Shown here in pieces: positions 34,561 through 43,288 of a stretch of DNA of 64,000 nucleotides. The number at the start of each line of letters is the position of its first letter. Positions within the stretch are counted from its first letter, which is position 1. The DNA is from Flavobacterium acetivorans. Lineage in GTDB: Bacteria; Bacteroidota; Bacteroidia; Flavobacteriales; Flavobacteriaceae. The translations under genes and the position numbers were made by a program. The notes under the pieces were generated by a model. That model was given only the letters and a program-made list of their open reading frames with translations. It made no database searches and was not told where the DNA came from. The DNA is taken from the NCBI RefSeq assembly GCF_020911885.1, contig NZ_CP087132.1:2356001-2420000 (forward strand), in the 5' to 3' direction.

Positions 34561-35121
34561 TTATTTTAGTTGGTCTAGAGCAATATTTAGTTTTAGGATA
34601 TTAATTTTTGCTGGTCCAAAAACACCTAATAAAGGATGTTCTGTGTTGGCATCAATCAAGGTATTTAATTTTTTAGGATCTATATTTCTTACGTTCTGAA
34701 TTCTAGCGATTTGTATTTTCGCACTTGCAACTGAAATATTCGGATCTAATCCGCTTCCACTGGCTGTTACTAAATCAACTGGTATTTGTGATTTTTGTAC
34801 TGTTGGGTTTTTAAGTAAGAACGTATCGATTCGGCCTTGCACTACGGCTAAATATTCCTCATTTGAAGCTCCTTTATTGCTAGCTCCTGATCCAGCAGCA
34901 TTATAGTCTACGGCTGAAGGGCGTCCCCAGAAGTATTTGTCATCCGTAAAATTTTGTCCAATATTAGCGTATCCTTTAGTTTGTTTATAAGACACTACTT
35001 CGCCTTTTCCGTTATTAGGCGCTAATTGAGCAACTGCCCATACCGATAGTGGATAAATTACGGTGAACAGCACAACTAACACTACGGTCATTCTAATTCC
35101 TTTTATTAAATTGTTTTTCAT
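34561..35121 (-). CDS. kdpC: potassium-transporting ATPase subunit C
   Basis: KdpC is the single-span accessory subunit that raises ATP affinity of KdpB in the KdpFABC complex. The 186-aa product has the N-terminal membrane helix (about 10-31, MTVVLVVLFTVIYPLSVWAV) and conserved blocks GQNFTDDKYFWGRPSAVDYN, GSNKG-like SGASNKGASNEEYL, the PVDLVTASGSGLDPNIS motif (about 114-130), ARIQNVRNIDPKKLNTLID and HPLLGVFG. It lies 12 bp after kdpB. Confidence 0.96.
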   Translation of the reverse strand: MKNNLIKGIRMTVVLVVLFTVIYPLSVWAVAQLAPNNGKGEVVSYKQTKGYANIGQNFTDDKYFWGRPSAVDYNAAGSGASNKGASNEEYLAVVQGRIDTFLLKNPTVQKSQIPVDLVTASGSGLDPNISVASAKIQIARIQNVRNIDPKKLNTLIDANTEHPLLGVFGPAKINILKLNIALDQLK

Positions 35122-35133
35122 AATTTTTTTTTT

Positions 35134-37143
35134 TTAAATGAATAATGCAACTACCATATCAATTAATTTTATACCGATAAATGGAACAATGATTCCACCA
35201 ACACCAAATAGCAAAAGATTTCTTCTCAACAAAGCACTTGCACCAATTGGTCTGTAACTCACTCCTTTTAAAGCCAATGGAATCAAGAACGGAATAATGA
35301 TCGCATTGAAGATTACTGCTGAGAGTATCGCGCTTTCTGGACTGTGTAAATGCATAATGTTCAATCCTTGTAAAGCGGGGATCGCTGTGATAAACAAAGC
35401 TGGAATAATAGCAAAATACTTGGCAACATCATTTGCAATACTGAAAGTAGTCAACGTTCCACGAGTCATTAATAATTGTTTTCCAATTTCAACAATCTCA
35501 ATTAATTTAGTTGGATCATTGTCTAAATCGACCATATTTCCCGCTTCTTTTGCAGCTTGCGTTCCACTATTCATGGCAACACCAACATCTGCTTGAGCCA
35601 AAGCCGGTGCGTCATTTGTTCCGTCTCCCATCATGGCTACCAAACGGCCCGCCATTTGCTCTTGTTTGATGTAGTTCATCTTATCTTCTGGTTTCGCTTC
35701 GGCGATAAAGTCATCAACGCCTGCTTTTTCGGCGATAAATTTGGCAGTCAAAGGATTATCACCCGTTACCATTACGGTTTTAATTCCCATTTTACGAAGG
35801 CGTTCAAAGCGCTCGAACATTCCCGTTTTGATGATATCTTGCAATTCAATCACTCCTAAAGCCACTTCATTTTCGGAAACTACTAAGGGAGTTCCTCCAT
35901 TTTTTGCAATTACTTTTACTTGGTCTAAAAGTTCTGTTGGAAAAGGATTTCCAGCATAAGTCACCATGTTTTTAATGGCATCTGTAGCTCCTTTTCTAAT
36001 TCGAGTAGTCTCAAAATTGATTCCTGAGCTTCTGGTCTCTGCAGTAAACTTTATAAATTTTGCATTACTATTTTGAAAAGACGAAGGATCTATTTTTGAT
36101 AATTCAACAATCGATTTTCCCTCTGGTGTCTCATCAGAAATAGAACTTAAAAATGCAGCTTTAATTAATTGTGCTTCTGAAATCCCAGGAGCTGGATAGA
36201 AATGAGTCGCTTTTCGGTTCCCAATAGTGATTGTTCCCGTTTTATCTAAAAGCAATACATCAATGTCACCAGCAGTTTCTACGGCTCTACCACTTTTTGT
36301 AATTACATTCGCTCTCAAAGCTCTGTCCATTCCTGCTATTCCAATTGCTGATAAAAGTCCTCCAATGGTTGTTGGAATCAAACAAACAAAAAGTGCTATA
36401 AAAGAAGCAATGGTAATATTAACATTGGAGTAATCTGCAAATGGTTTTAGAGTCACACAAACAATTATGAACACTAATGTGAATCCGGCAAGTAAAATTG
36501 TTAAAGCAATTTCATTAGGTGTCTTTTGACGTGAAGCTCCTTCTACTAAAGCAATCATTTTATCTAAAAAACTTTGGCCTGGTTCATTAGTAACTTCTAC
36601 TAGAATTCGGTCAGACAGCACTTTTGTGCCACCAGTCACCGAACTTTTGTCTCCACCAGATTCTCGAATTACTGGAGCCGATTCTCCTGTAATGGCACTT
36701 TCATCAATTGTAGCTAGACCTTCTACGATTTCTCCATCTGTAGGAATAATATCGCCCGCTTCACACACAAATAAATCTCCTTTTTTTAGTTGAGAGGACG
36801 ATATTTTCTCACCACTTTTTAAAGTTGCAGGTGTTTCTTCTCTTGTTTTTCGCAAACTATCAGCTTGTGCTTTTCCTCGTGCTTCCGCAATGGCTTCGGC
36901 AAAATTGGCAAACAACAACGTAAATAATAAGACTAGGAATACAACAAAATTATATCCAAAACTACCTTGTGAAGTTTCGCCTGTCAATGTCCAAATAGAA
37001 ACAACAAGCATCACAAATGTTCCGATTTCTACCGTAAACATCACAGGATTTCGGAACATCAGTTTCGGATTCAATTTCACAAAAGATTTTACCAATGCTT
37101 GCTGCATGATGTCTTTTTGAAATAAGGATTGATCTTTATTCAT
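35134..37143 (-). CDS. kdpB: potassium-transporting P-type ATPase subunit B
   Basis: The 669-aa catalytic subunit hydrolyses ATP to drive K+ uptake. It shows the phosphorylation aspartate in [10 protein letters not shown] (about 300), the TGES actuator loop [15 protein letters not shown], the nucleotide-binding KGAT-type RKGATDAI, and hinge motifs [10 protein letters not shown] and [19 protein letters not shown]. Membrane helices are at about 30-80, 210-270 and 570-660. The length is normal for the family. It follows kdpA by 14 bp and precedes kdpC by 12 bp. Confidence 0.97.
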   Translation of the reverse strand: MNKDQSLFQKDIMQQALVKSFVKLNPKLMFRNPVMFTVEIGTFVMLVVSIWTLTGETSQGSFGYNFVVFLVLLFTLLFANFAEAIAEARGKAQADSLRKTREETPATLKSGEKISSSQLKKGDLFVCEAGDIIPTDGEIVEGLATIDESAITGESAPVIRESGGDKSSVTGGTKVLSDRILVEVTNEPGQSFLDKMIALVEGASRQKTPNEIALTILLAGFTLVFIIVCVTLKPFADYSNVNITIASFIALFVCLIPTTIGGLLSAIGIAGMDRALRANVITKSGRAVETAGDIDVLLLDKTGTITIGNRKATHFYPAPGISEAQLIKAAFLSSISDETPEGKSIVELSKIDPSSFQNSNAKFIKFTAETRSSGINFETTRIRKGATDAIKNMVTYAGNPFPTELLDQVKVIAKNGGTPLVVSENEVALGVIELQDIIKTGMFERFERLRKMGIKTVMVTGDNPLTAKFIAEKAGVDDFIAEAKPEDKMNYIKQEQMAGRLVAMMGDGTNDAPALAQADVGVAMNSGTQAAKEAGNMVDLDNDPTKLIEIVEIGKQLLMTRGTLTTFSIANDVAKYFAIIPALFITAIPALQGLNIMHLHSPESAILSAVIFNAIIIPFLIPLALKGVSYRPIGASALLRRNLLLFGVGGIIVPFIGIKLIDMVVALFI

Positions 37144-37157
37144 TTTTTAAATTATTT

Positions 37158-38846
37158 TTAGTAAATGGTAAAATATTCAGCTATCGGTCCCAAGGCTAAC
37201 ACGGGGAAAAAGGCTAATGCAGCAATAATCACAATTACCGTCAAGGTTACTAAACCAAAAGTTGCCGTATCCGTTTTTAAAGTTCCGTCTCCTTGAGGAA
37301 TAAATTTCTTTTGTGCCAATAATCCAGCAATAGCTACAGGGCCAATAATGGGTAGAAAACGGGCTAGAATTAAAACGATTCCAGTAGAAACATTCCACCA
37401 AACTGTATTGTCACCTAGACCTTCAAATCCACTTCCGTTATTTGCAGATGCAGAAGTAAACTCGTAAAGCATCTCACTCAAACCATGAAATCCAGCATTA
37501 TTTAAGGTTGCTGTACCATATTCTGGTATGGCTGCTGTTAAAGCAGTTCCAACTAATATTAAAAATGGATGCATTAAGGCGATAATCATTGCTATTTTCA
37601 TTTCCCGAGCTTCGACCTTTTTTCCGAAAAATTCAGGTGTTCTTCCTACCATTAATCCGCTGATGAAAACAGCCAGAATGATAAAGACGAAAAAGTTCAA
37701 AATTCCAACACCAACACCTCCATAAAAACTGTTGATCATCATGGCTAGCAATTGGTTCATGCCAGAAAGCGGCATCGTACTGTCATGCATAGAATTCACA
37801 GAACCTGTCGAAATTACTGTCGTAGCAATGCTCCAATAACCTGATGACGCAGCACCAATTCTTGTTTCTTTACCTTCCATCGCACCAAGCGAAGTCTCAA
37901 TTCCCATTTTTTCGATCATTGGGTTTCCTCGCATTTCTCCGACAATATTAGGAATGGCTAAGGCCAAGAAGCCAATGGTCATTACGCCAAAGATCATCCA
38001 AGAGAACTTTCTCCTTTTAATGAAATATCCAAAGGCAAATATCATTGCAAACGGAATAATCATTTGAGCCCACATCTCTAACATATTGGTGAAATAAGTT
38101 GGATTTTCAAGCGGATGTGCTCCGTTTGTACCAAAAAAACCTCCACCATTTGTACCAATGTGTTTTATAGCAACAAATCCTGCTACTGGTCCACGAGAAA
38201 CCTCTTGTATCTCTCCCTGCAAAGTAGTAATACTGTCTTTTCCTTCAAGTGTCATAGGTGTTCCTTGGAAAGCTAAAAGGGCGGCAACAACAAAAGAAAG
38301 TGGTAACAATATGCGAGTACAAGATTTCATGAAATAGGTATAAAAATTACCTAGTTCTGTTGTAGTTTTATCTCTAAAAGCTCTAAAAACTACAACTGCG
38401 GCTGCCATTCCCGTTGCTGCACTTACAAATTGTAGGAACATCAAATAGAATTGTCCTAGATAACTTATTCCGGTTTCGCCTGAATAATGCTGCAAGTTGC
38501 AATTAACAACGAACGAAATGGCAGTGTTAAAAGCTAAATCTGCTGACATACTTGGATTCCCGTCGGGATTCAATGGTAAAGTTCCCATAGTCATCAGGAT
38601 AATCATTCCTAAAACAAACCATATTATGTTTATGGTTAGTAAAGCTTTCATGTGCTGTTTCCAGTTCATTTCTTCCTCTGGATTGACACCACTTAGTTTG
38701 AAAAACATTTTTTCAAGAGGATTAAAAATAAAATCCAGCCATGTTTTCTCCATTCCGTAAACCTTGGAAATATATTTTCCTAACGGAATAGCGAGCACTA
38801 AAGTCAGCAAGAACATCGCTATAATTCCTAATATTTCTGTATTCAT
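37158..38846 (-). CDS. kdpA: potassium-transporting ATPase subunit A
   Basis: KdpA is the K+-selective channel-like subunit, related to SKT transporters. The 562-aa sequence has about ten membrane helices and the selectivity-filter-type segments NCNLQHYSGETGISYLGQ, HIGTNGGGFFGTNGAHPLENP and TSASANNGSGFEGLGDN. The length is as usual. It is 35 bp after the small kdpF gene and 14 bp before kdpB. Confidence 0.97.
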   Translation of the reverse strand: MNTEILGIIAMFLLTLVLAIPLGKYISKVYGMEKTWLDFIFNPLEKMFFKLSGVNPEEEMNWKQHMKALLTINIIWFVLGMIILMTMGTLPLNPDGNPSMSADLAFNTAISFVVNCNLQHYSGETGISYLGQFYLMFLQFVSAATGMAAAVVVFRAFRDKTTTELGNFYTYFMKSCTRILLPLSFVVAALLAFQGTPMTLEGKDSITTLQGEIQEVSRGPVAGFVAIKHIGTNGGGFFGTNGAHPLENPTYFTNMLEMWAQMIIPFAMIFAFGYFIKRRKFSWMIFGVMTIGFLALAIPNIVGEMRGNPMIEKMGIETSLGAMEGKETRIGAASSGYWSIATTVISTGSVNSMHDSTMPLSGMNQLLAMMINSFYGGVGVGILNFFVFIILAVFISGLMVGRTPEFFGKKVEAREMKIAMIIALMHPFLILVGTALTAAIPEYGTATLNNAGFHGLSEMLYEFTSASANNGSGFEGLGDNTVWWNVSTGIVLILARFLPIIGPVAIAGLLAQKKFIPQGDGTLKTDTATFGLVTLTVIVIIAALAFFPVLALGPIAEYFTIY

Positions 38847-38881
38847 TTTTTAGTATTAAGGGTTAAATTATTCTTTTGTTG

Positions 38882-38959
38882 CTAAAATTTTTCAGGTTTT
38901 AATAGTACATAACAGATGTAGACAAAAACTGCAATTGCTATAATAAATAATGTGGTCAT
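38882..38959 (-). CDS. kdpF: KdpF small membrane subunit
   Basis: This 25-codon gene encodes one hydrophobic helix followed by a basic-acidic tail: MTTLFIIAIAVFVYICY then VLLKPEKF and TAG. The ending (V/A)LL-(K/R)PEKF is the KdpF signature, and the position just before kdpA is canonical. KdpF stabilises the KdpABC complex. It is shorter than usual annotation cut-offs and so easily missed. Its ATG is 6 bp after the stop of the disrupted DUF7674-like frame. Confidence 0.88.
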   Translation of the reverse strand: MTTLFIIAIAVFVYICYVLLKPEKF

Positions 38960-38965
38960 AATTTT

Positions 38966-39329
38966 TTAGTTTTCTAATAAGGTTTTTAAATATCCTTGCT
39001 TTGATTCTTTCGAAAGAAAATCCAAATGCTTTTTTAAACTTGCTGGATTTTCTTGAGTAATTAATTCAGTAAAAAATTCGTTCTCAATTGCATTTCGAGT
39101 GTAGTGATTGCCACTTTCATATAGCATGTTAATCACTCTGATAACTTCTCTTGCTGACTGTGATTCTAATTAATTCATCAACTGAATCCATTCTCTCAAT
39201 ACAAAACTTAGCGACACTTTTTAAAAGTGTATATTGATGAATGGTCTCATCACTGGTGGATGGTAAATCAATCCAGTTTTTCGAATCGGGTATCCATTGC
39301 TGGATAGCTTCGTAGATTTTTGTTTTCAT
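38966..39329 (-). pseudogene. DUF7674-like gene split by a 4-bp ATTA duplication
   Basis: Two frames, 39129-39329 (66 aa) and 38966-39127 (53 aa), look like one gene. The first reads MKTKIYEAIQQWIPDSKNW.. to ..MDSVDEL and then goes off into ITVSKRSYQSD. The second is open upstream of its ATG as LESQSAREVIRVIN and continues MLYESGNHYTRNAIENEFF. The shift lies at a direct repeat ATTAATTA (39167-39174 on the plus strand as TAATTAAT). Removing one ATTA joins DEL to ESQSAREVIRVINMLYESGN and gives a 119-aa protein with the pattern I associate with DUF7674. The gene sits between the 27-aa membrane peptide and kdpF. A sequencing error is possible. Confidence 0.6.
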
Positions 39330-39331
39330 TT

Positions 39332-39415
39332 TTAGATATTGTCAAAATAATTGATGGAGCGATAGAGTAACCAAAAGCACAATAAACCGAGTGCAAAGAG
39401 GACAAGTGTTAGCAT
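39332..39415 (-). CDS. 27-aa single-helix membrane peptide in the kdp operon
   Basis: The frame encodes MLTLVLFALGLLCFWLLY followed by RSINYFDNI and TAA. It has one strongly hydrophobic helix with a short soluble tail, resembling KdpF in architecture but not in sequence. It is 2 bp upstream of the next frame and so fits a tightly packed kdp transcript. No family is recognised. It may be an additional small subunit or regulator of the pump, or simply a membrane peptide with another role. Its existence as a translated gene is inferred from spacing and composition only. Confidence 0.55.
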   Translation of the reverse strand: MLTLVLFALGLLCFWLLYRSINYFDNI

Positions 39416-39476
39416 AGTAAATAAATTTAGATGGATGAGAATTAGAGTTTTGATATCAATTGTTTGATGAAGTTTG

Positions 39477-39758
39477 TCACACTCCTAAAGAATTGATTTG
39501 CTTGTTATACTCTAGTTTTAAATTTTGAGGAAAAAGATTGGAAATACTGCAATGACGAAGTTCCATAAAGGAAGAAACAGAAAAAACATAAATATTAGAA
39601 ATGACACTTTTAGTTTCGTTGCTTCCGTTGTTGAATAAGTTTTCTGCGTGGGCTAGACATTTTTTAGCTCTAGCAATGTTTCCTGTACTAATCGCTTTTT
39701 TTGTGATTTCTGCGAAGCGTTCTGCTTGTTTGTAAATAGTAATGACTTGATTTTTCAT
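39477..39758 (-). CDS. DUF7674-like small protein, first gene after the candidate sigma-54 promoter
   Basis: The 93-aa protein is soluble and mostly helical: a RAKKCLAHAENLFNNGSNETKSVI region (split as RAKKCLAHAENLFNN and GSNETKSVI), then NIYVFSVSSFMELRHCSI and a C-terminal NLFPQNLKLEYNKQINSLGV. The middle pattern, an AE-LF-NG unit followed by a xYVFSVSSFME strand, is shared in outline with the neighbouring broken gene (NMLYESGN..NAIENEFFTELI). I therefore assign both to the same DUF7674-like family, from memory. It is the first small gene of the Kdp transcript. The function is unknown; a role in Kdp control is a guess from position. Confidence 0.6.
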   Translation of the reverse strand: MKNQVITIYKQAERFAEITKKAISTGNIARAKKCLAHAENLFNNGSNETKSVISNIYVFSVSSFMELRHCSISNLFPQNLKLEYNKQINSLGV

Positions 39759-39789
39759 AAGGATGAATTTTTATGTTCTCCTCACTCAT

Positions 39790-39805
39790 GCCAAAATATG
39801 TTCCA
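39790..39805 (-). promoter_or_regulatory. candidate sigma-54 (-24/-12) promoter of the kdp operon
   Basis: On the minus strand TGGAAC-ATATT-TTGGC lies 32 bp before the first kdp-operon ORF. The -24 GG and the -12 TTGG/TTGC-like element are at about the required spacing (TTGG in place of TTGC). The neighbouring gene encodes a sigma-54 activator, which makes this match more meaningful than by sequence alone. Confidence 0.4.
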
Positions 39806-39873
39806 ATAAATAGCTGTTTATGTAAAGTGTTGTTAGTGTTAGGTTTATCGGTTTTGTTTTAGAAAAAAGCATA

Positions 39874-39903
39874 AAAAAAGCCTATCATAATGATAGGCTT
39901 TTA
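39874..39903 (-). terminator. terminator of the NtrC-type regulator gene
   Basis: AAAAAGCCTATCAT and ATGATAGGCTTTT pair over at least 12 bp around one or two bases. The hairpin starts 17 bp downstream of the regulator stop at 39920 and lies upstream of the candidate sigma-54 promoter, so it isolates the regulator from the kdp transcript. Confidence 0.8.
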
Positions 39904-39919
39904 TTGAAATGATAAGTTT

Positions 39920-41260
39920 TTATTGAATGTTGTATTCTTCTAATTTTCGGTATAACGTAGCAATACCAATTTCTAGCAAACGCGCTGCTTCGGCTTTATT
40001 ACCTTTAGTATAATTTAATAATTTCTGTATGTGCAGTTTTTCGACACTTTGCATAGAAAATGCCGACAGGCTTTTACCATTTTTAGAGTTTTGTTGTTGC
40101 ATTTCGTAGGGAAGCAAGTCTGTAGTTAGAATAGTACCATTACATAAAATTACGGCTCGCTCAATTACATTTTTTAATTCTCTAATGTTTCCAGGCCATT
40201 GGTAGACTTCTAATTTCTGCAAAAAACTACTATCAATTTGCAATGTTTGGCGATTCATTTTTTCAGCAAACTGACTCACAAAATAATGAGTCAATGGTTC
40301 AATATCTTTTAGGCGTTCGCGTAAAGGCGGTATAGTAATTTCAAAAATATTTAATCTAAAGTATAAATCTTGACGGAATCTTTTTTCGTCGCTTTCTGTT
40401 TTTAAATTTCTATTGGTAGCAGCAATCAATCGAAAATCTGATTTCTTTGGAGTTGAATCACCAACAGGAATATATTCGCTAGTTTCTAGGACACGAAGTA
40501 ATTTAGCTTGTAGATCAATTGGCATTTCTCCTATTTCATCTAAAAATAAGGTTCCGCCATTGGCTTCTTCAATAAAACCTTTTTTGTCTTTTATCGCGCC
40601 AGTAAAGGCACCTTGTTTATGACCAAACAATTCGCTTTCTAAAAGTTCTTTGCTAAAAGTACTGCAGTTTAATGCTACAAATGATTTTCCACTTCTATGG
40701 CTATTCTCATGAATCGCTTGCGCAAAAACTTCCTTTCCTGTTCCGGTTTCTCCGGTTAAAAGCACAGTTGAATCAGTTTTAGCTACTTTTTTAGATAACT
40801 GGATTACTTGTTCTAAACCTTTTGATCTCCCAATAATAGATTCAAAAGAATACTTTTTTGAAATTCGTTTTTCAAGTTGTTTGATTTTTTGCTGAAGTGT
40901 AACCTTTTCAATTGCTTTGTATAGTAGTGGAAGTATTTTATCATTATCATCGCCTTTTACAATGTAATCAAAAGCACCATTTTTCATGGCTTGCACGCCA
41001 TCTGAGATTTTACCGTATGCGGTTAACAAAATTACTTCTGTTAAAGGAAAACTAGCTTTAATTTTATCGAGAAATTCAACGCCGTTGCCATCTGGAAGTT
41101 TTACGTCACAAAGTACAACATCGATATCATTTTGCTCTAATTTCTTAAAACCAGATTTTAAATCCGCTGCTTCCAATACTACAAAACCTTCTGACTTTAC
41201 AATTCGCGCTAGAAGACCTCTTAGCTTTTCTTCGTCGTCGATTATTAGAATATTTCTCAA
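39920..41260 (-). CDS. NtrC-family sigma-54 response regulator of the Kdp locus
   Basis: This 446-aa regulator has a receiver domain (1-120, phospho-acceptor D52 in VVLCDVKLPDG, K at VKGDD) and a sigma-54 AAA+ domain. Walker A is GETGTGKE (170-177), the sigma-54 contact loop is GAFTGA (217-222), and GGTLFLDEIGEMP and a late WPGNIRELKN follow. It ends in a Fis-type HTH (GNKAEAARLLEIGIATLYRKLEEY). Classical Kdp systems use the OmpR-type KdpE, so an NtrC-type activator here is a different wiring. It is upstream of and in line with the kdp genes, separated by a terminator and a candidate -24/-12 promoter. Confidence 0.88.
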   Translation of the reverse strand: MRNILIIDDEEKLRGLLARIVKSEGFVVLEAADLKSGFKKLEQNDIDVVLCDVKLPDGNGVEFLDKIKASFPLTEVILLTAYGKISDGVQAMKNGAFDYIVKGDDNDKILPLLYKAIEKVTLQQKIKQLEKRISKKYSFESIIGRSKGLEQVIQLSKKVAKTDSTVLLTGETGTGKEVFAQAIHENSHRSGKSFVALNCSTFSKELLESELFGHKQGAFTGAIKDKKGFIEEANGGTLFLDEIGEMPIDLQAKLLRVLETSEYIPVGDSTPKKSDFRLIAATNRNLKTESDEKRFRQDLYFRLNIFEITIPPLRERLKDIEPLTHYFVSQFAEKMNRQTLQIDSSFLQKLEVYQWPGNIRELKNVIERAVILCNGTILTTDLLPYEMQQQNSKNGKSLSAFSMQSVEKLHIQKLLNYTKGNKAEAARLLEIGIATLYRKLEEYNIQ

Positions 41261-41354
41261 TTCGATTACAATTTAATTTTTGTAAAATTAGATATTATTT
41301 TTTTAGTGATGATATATTAATAATTTATAATAAAAATCTATCAAATGTGATCAA

Positions 41355-41657
41355 ATTAATCTGGTATCAATTACATAGCAATTTTTTGCTACTCCACAGG
41401 TTTTTTGTTATAATCTGGTTTTAGTTCAGTCAAGGTGACTTCAATAAATACCCAAACCAGTGAGAATATTTGGATTTAAGTATGTTAATTATAAAATAAT
41501 AGGTATAAAAAAAGCTCAATTCGTGTGAATTGAGCTTTTTATTTTGTGACCTTTACTGAACAATTTACAAACCATTTTATGAATGATTTGAAGAAATTGG
41601 CTATGTGGAATTCTTTATAGGGAGTACAAATCTGTTTCTAGTTTTAAGTAAAGTTAT
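41355..41657 (+). repeat. dispersed repeat, copy C (full length)
   Basis: This 303-bp copy matches copy B from ATTAATCTGGTATC to AGTAAAGTTAT and includes the perfect 14-bp hairpin with GTGT loop at 41509-41540. The outer CTGGTTT/AAACCAG stem and inner AGTCA/TGACT hairpin are both intact. It lies between the NtrC-type regulator and the AbiE toxin gene, and no frame is conserved among the three copies. Confidence 0.85.
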
Positions 41658-41700
41658 GCAAATGTTTTTATAAAATCTAGATGCAGCGTATATCTTGAAT

Positions 41701-42552
41701 TTATTCCATCTTCAAGTGTGAAACTAGGTCATGAAAGTATTTGGGCGACCATATATCGAGTTGTGCTGGATCTTTTATAAAACGAATTACATCAGCCTTT
41801 ACATAATCCATATTTACGCTATCTATTTTTTTTGAAAGCAAGTCTCTGAAGTCCATTTCTGAAATGGTTTCCCCTGTCCAGTCACCGCTGTCTTGTGCTC
41901 TAGATAGGAAATGACCAAGATCAAGTTTAATCCCTTTTTTGATATACCATTCCATATCGTACCAGTCACGTCCTTTTACATTAGTTCCCCATTTTCGAAA
42001 TAGCAGTGCATGCATCTTACCAGCAAAGAGGTCTGGAAGAGTAAAGCATTTGACGTAAAAGGAGAAAGGTTTTACAAGAAGTTTTTCTTCTGTTTTAAAA
42101 CCTAAAGGCGGTTCTGTATCTACCTCGATCTTGATTTTTATGTTGGCTTTAGTATCGAGACCATTTTGCGGTATGATAGTTTCCAATTTTAATTCACGCC
42201 AAAGGGTTTCAGATTTTAGAAAGGCTGAATTGATATTATTCTGCTTCACTTTCTGTTTCTCACTAATACTCACCGTCATTCCTAAGGATGCAAATTCATT
42301 TACAATTGCATGCTGGTACTTTTCTAAGGAGAAATCTTGTTCTGTTTGTAATAATGAAAAGTCAAGGTCTTCTGAGAAACGATCGAGGTTATGGAATATT
42401 CTCAATGCTGTTCCTCCATAAAAAGCCGCTTTGTCAAAAAAGTTCGAGCGTTGGAGTCCTGCAAGTGCAATTTCTTGCATGATTTCTCGAAGTGCTGATT
42501 GTGCTTCTTCTTTGTTTTTAGGATTATAACTTTCAAGCCATTCTTTTATCAT
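41701..42552 (-). CDS. AbiEii-family nucleotidyltransferase toxin
   Basis: The 283-aa protein belongs to the AbiEii/AbiGii nucleotidyltransferase-like toxins of type IV toxin-antitoxin systems, which protect against phage by growth arrest. The nucleotidyltransferase core is visible as FYGGTALRIFHNLDRFSEDLDF (about 44-65; GG-x-x-x-R and the S-E-D-L-D metal site), followed by LVKPFSFYVKCFTLPDLFAGKMHALLFRKWGTNVKGRDWYD (cut here as PDLFAGKMHALLFRKW and VKGRDWYD). The gene overlaps the antitoxin by 4 bp (ATGA), the usual coupled arrangement. Confidence 0.88.
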   Translation of the reverse strand: MIKEWLESYNPKNKEEAQSALREIMQEIALAGLQRSNFFDKAAFYGGTALRIFHNLDRFSEDLDFSLLQTEQDFSLEKYQHAIVNEFASLGMTVSISEKQKVKQNNINSAFLKSETLWRELKLETIIPQNGLDTKANIKIKIEVDTEPPLGFKTEEKLLVKPFSFYVKCFTLPDLFAGKMHALLFRKWGTNVKGRDWYDMEWYIKKGIKLDLGHFLSRAQDSGDWTGETISEMDFRDLLSKKIDSVNMDYVKADVIRFIKDPAQLDIWSPKYFHDLVSHLKME

Positions 42553-43187
42553 AATTTCTCTATCATTTTTATTAGTATTTCCAAGCTCTCTTTTTTTGGT
42601 GCATCTGATAACCAGGAACGCATTTCAGTGGTATTAAAGTCTTTTAAATCGGATTGTTCCATTCTAAGATTTTCGAAAACGTAATTTTGAGCATTATTCA
42701 TACTTCTAAGTATAACTCCTGATGTTGTTACTATTTTATCAGCGAGTGCTTTTTCCGGCGAAGCCATAAGGACTTGCTGTTTCTCGTGAAGTATTACATT
42801 CTTAATTCCGAAGGCAAAATAAGGCAGTGGAAGATGGGAATAACTATATAGTCCGATCGAAGTTCTGAATTCTTTTGAAGGTTTCGTTGTCATCGATGTT
42901 ACTGCATATACGCGTTCTGGAATCAAGCCGTAATGAGATAATGAGGTTTCCATTGATAAATAACTTGGACCATAAATATGATTGGCAATCAAGCCACTTT
43001 CAGGCACTCGCATATTTGCGTTTTTTCCTGGAATGTAGATCCCTCTTTTTACAGATTTGATTATGCCTTTGTCTTTCAGTGCTTTGATTTTGTCATTAGG
43101 TCGTTTGTATTGACTCAGTATGCTGGTCAGCATTTGATGCGTTATTGGCTGTCCTTCAAAAGTAGATAATAATCTGCTGAAATCCAT
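42549..43187 (-). CDS. AbiEi-family antitoxin and transcriptional regulator
   Basis: The open frame extends to 43256, but I prefer the ATG at 43187 (MDFSRLLSTFEGQPITHQM, 212 aa). The longer N-terminus would overlap the first operator palindrome and does not look like the family. The N-terminal winged-helix domain (RPNDKIKALKDKGIIKSVKRGIYI, split as KIKALKDKGIIKSVKRGIYI) binds DNA. The C-terminal domain (SLSHYGLIPERVYAVTSMT; ASPEKALADKIV) is needed for antitoxicity. AbiEi proteins repress their own operon by binding inverted repeats, and two such sites are present upstream. Confidence 0.85.
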   Translation of the reverse strand: MDFSRLLSTFEGQPITHQMLTSILSQYKRPNDKIKALKDKGIIKSVKRGIYIPGKNANMRVPESGLIANHIYGPSYLSMETSLSHYGLIPERVYAVTSMTTKPSKEFRTSIGLYSYSHLPLPYFAFGIKNVILHEKQQVLMASPEKALADKIVTTSGVILRSMNNAQNYVFENLRMEQSDLKDFNTTEMRSWLSDAPKKESLEILIKMIEKL

Positions 43188-43223
43188 AATCTGTTTTGTT
43201 TTTGTTTGTGAAACAATAAGTGT

Positions 43224-43246
43224 ATAATCGATATAATGTCGATTAT
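43224..43246. promoter_or_regulatory. AbiEi operator candidate 1
   Basis: An inverted repeat with perfect 8-bp arms ATAATCGA and TCGATTAT and a 7-bp spacer lies 37 bp before the preferred antitoxin start. It is followed by CTATTTGCAAATA, a sequence echoed at the second site. Confidence 0.6.
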
Positions 43247-43288
43247 CTATTTGCAAATATACATATTTTATTGTGGTAATAAATGTAT

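Noticed and set aside
30233..41260. Composite transposon Kdp module bounded by repeats B and C
   Set aside because: The repeats lack transposase and terminal inverted repeats. The arrangement allows homologous recombination but does not show transposition.
41355..41657. Repeat copy C as a transposon end flanking the AbiE genes
   Set aside because: No inverted ends or target duplications are visible, and all copies point the same way.
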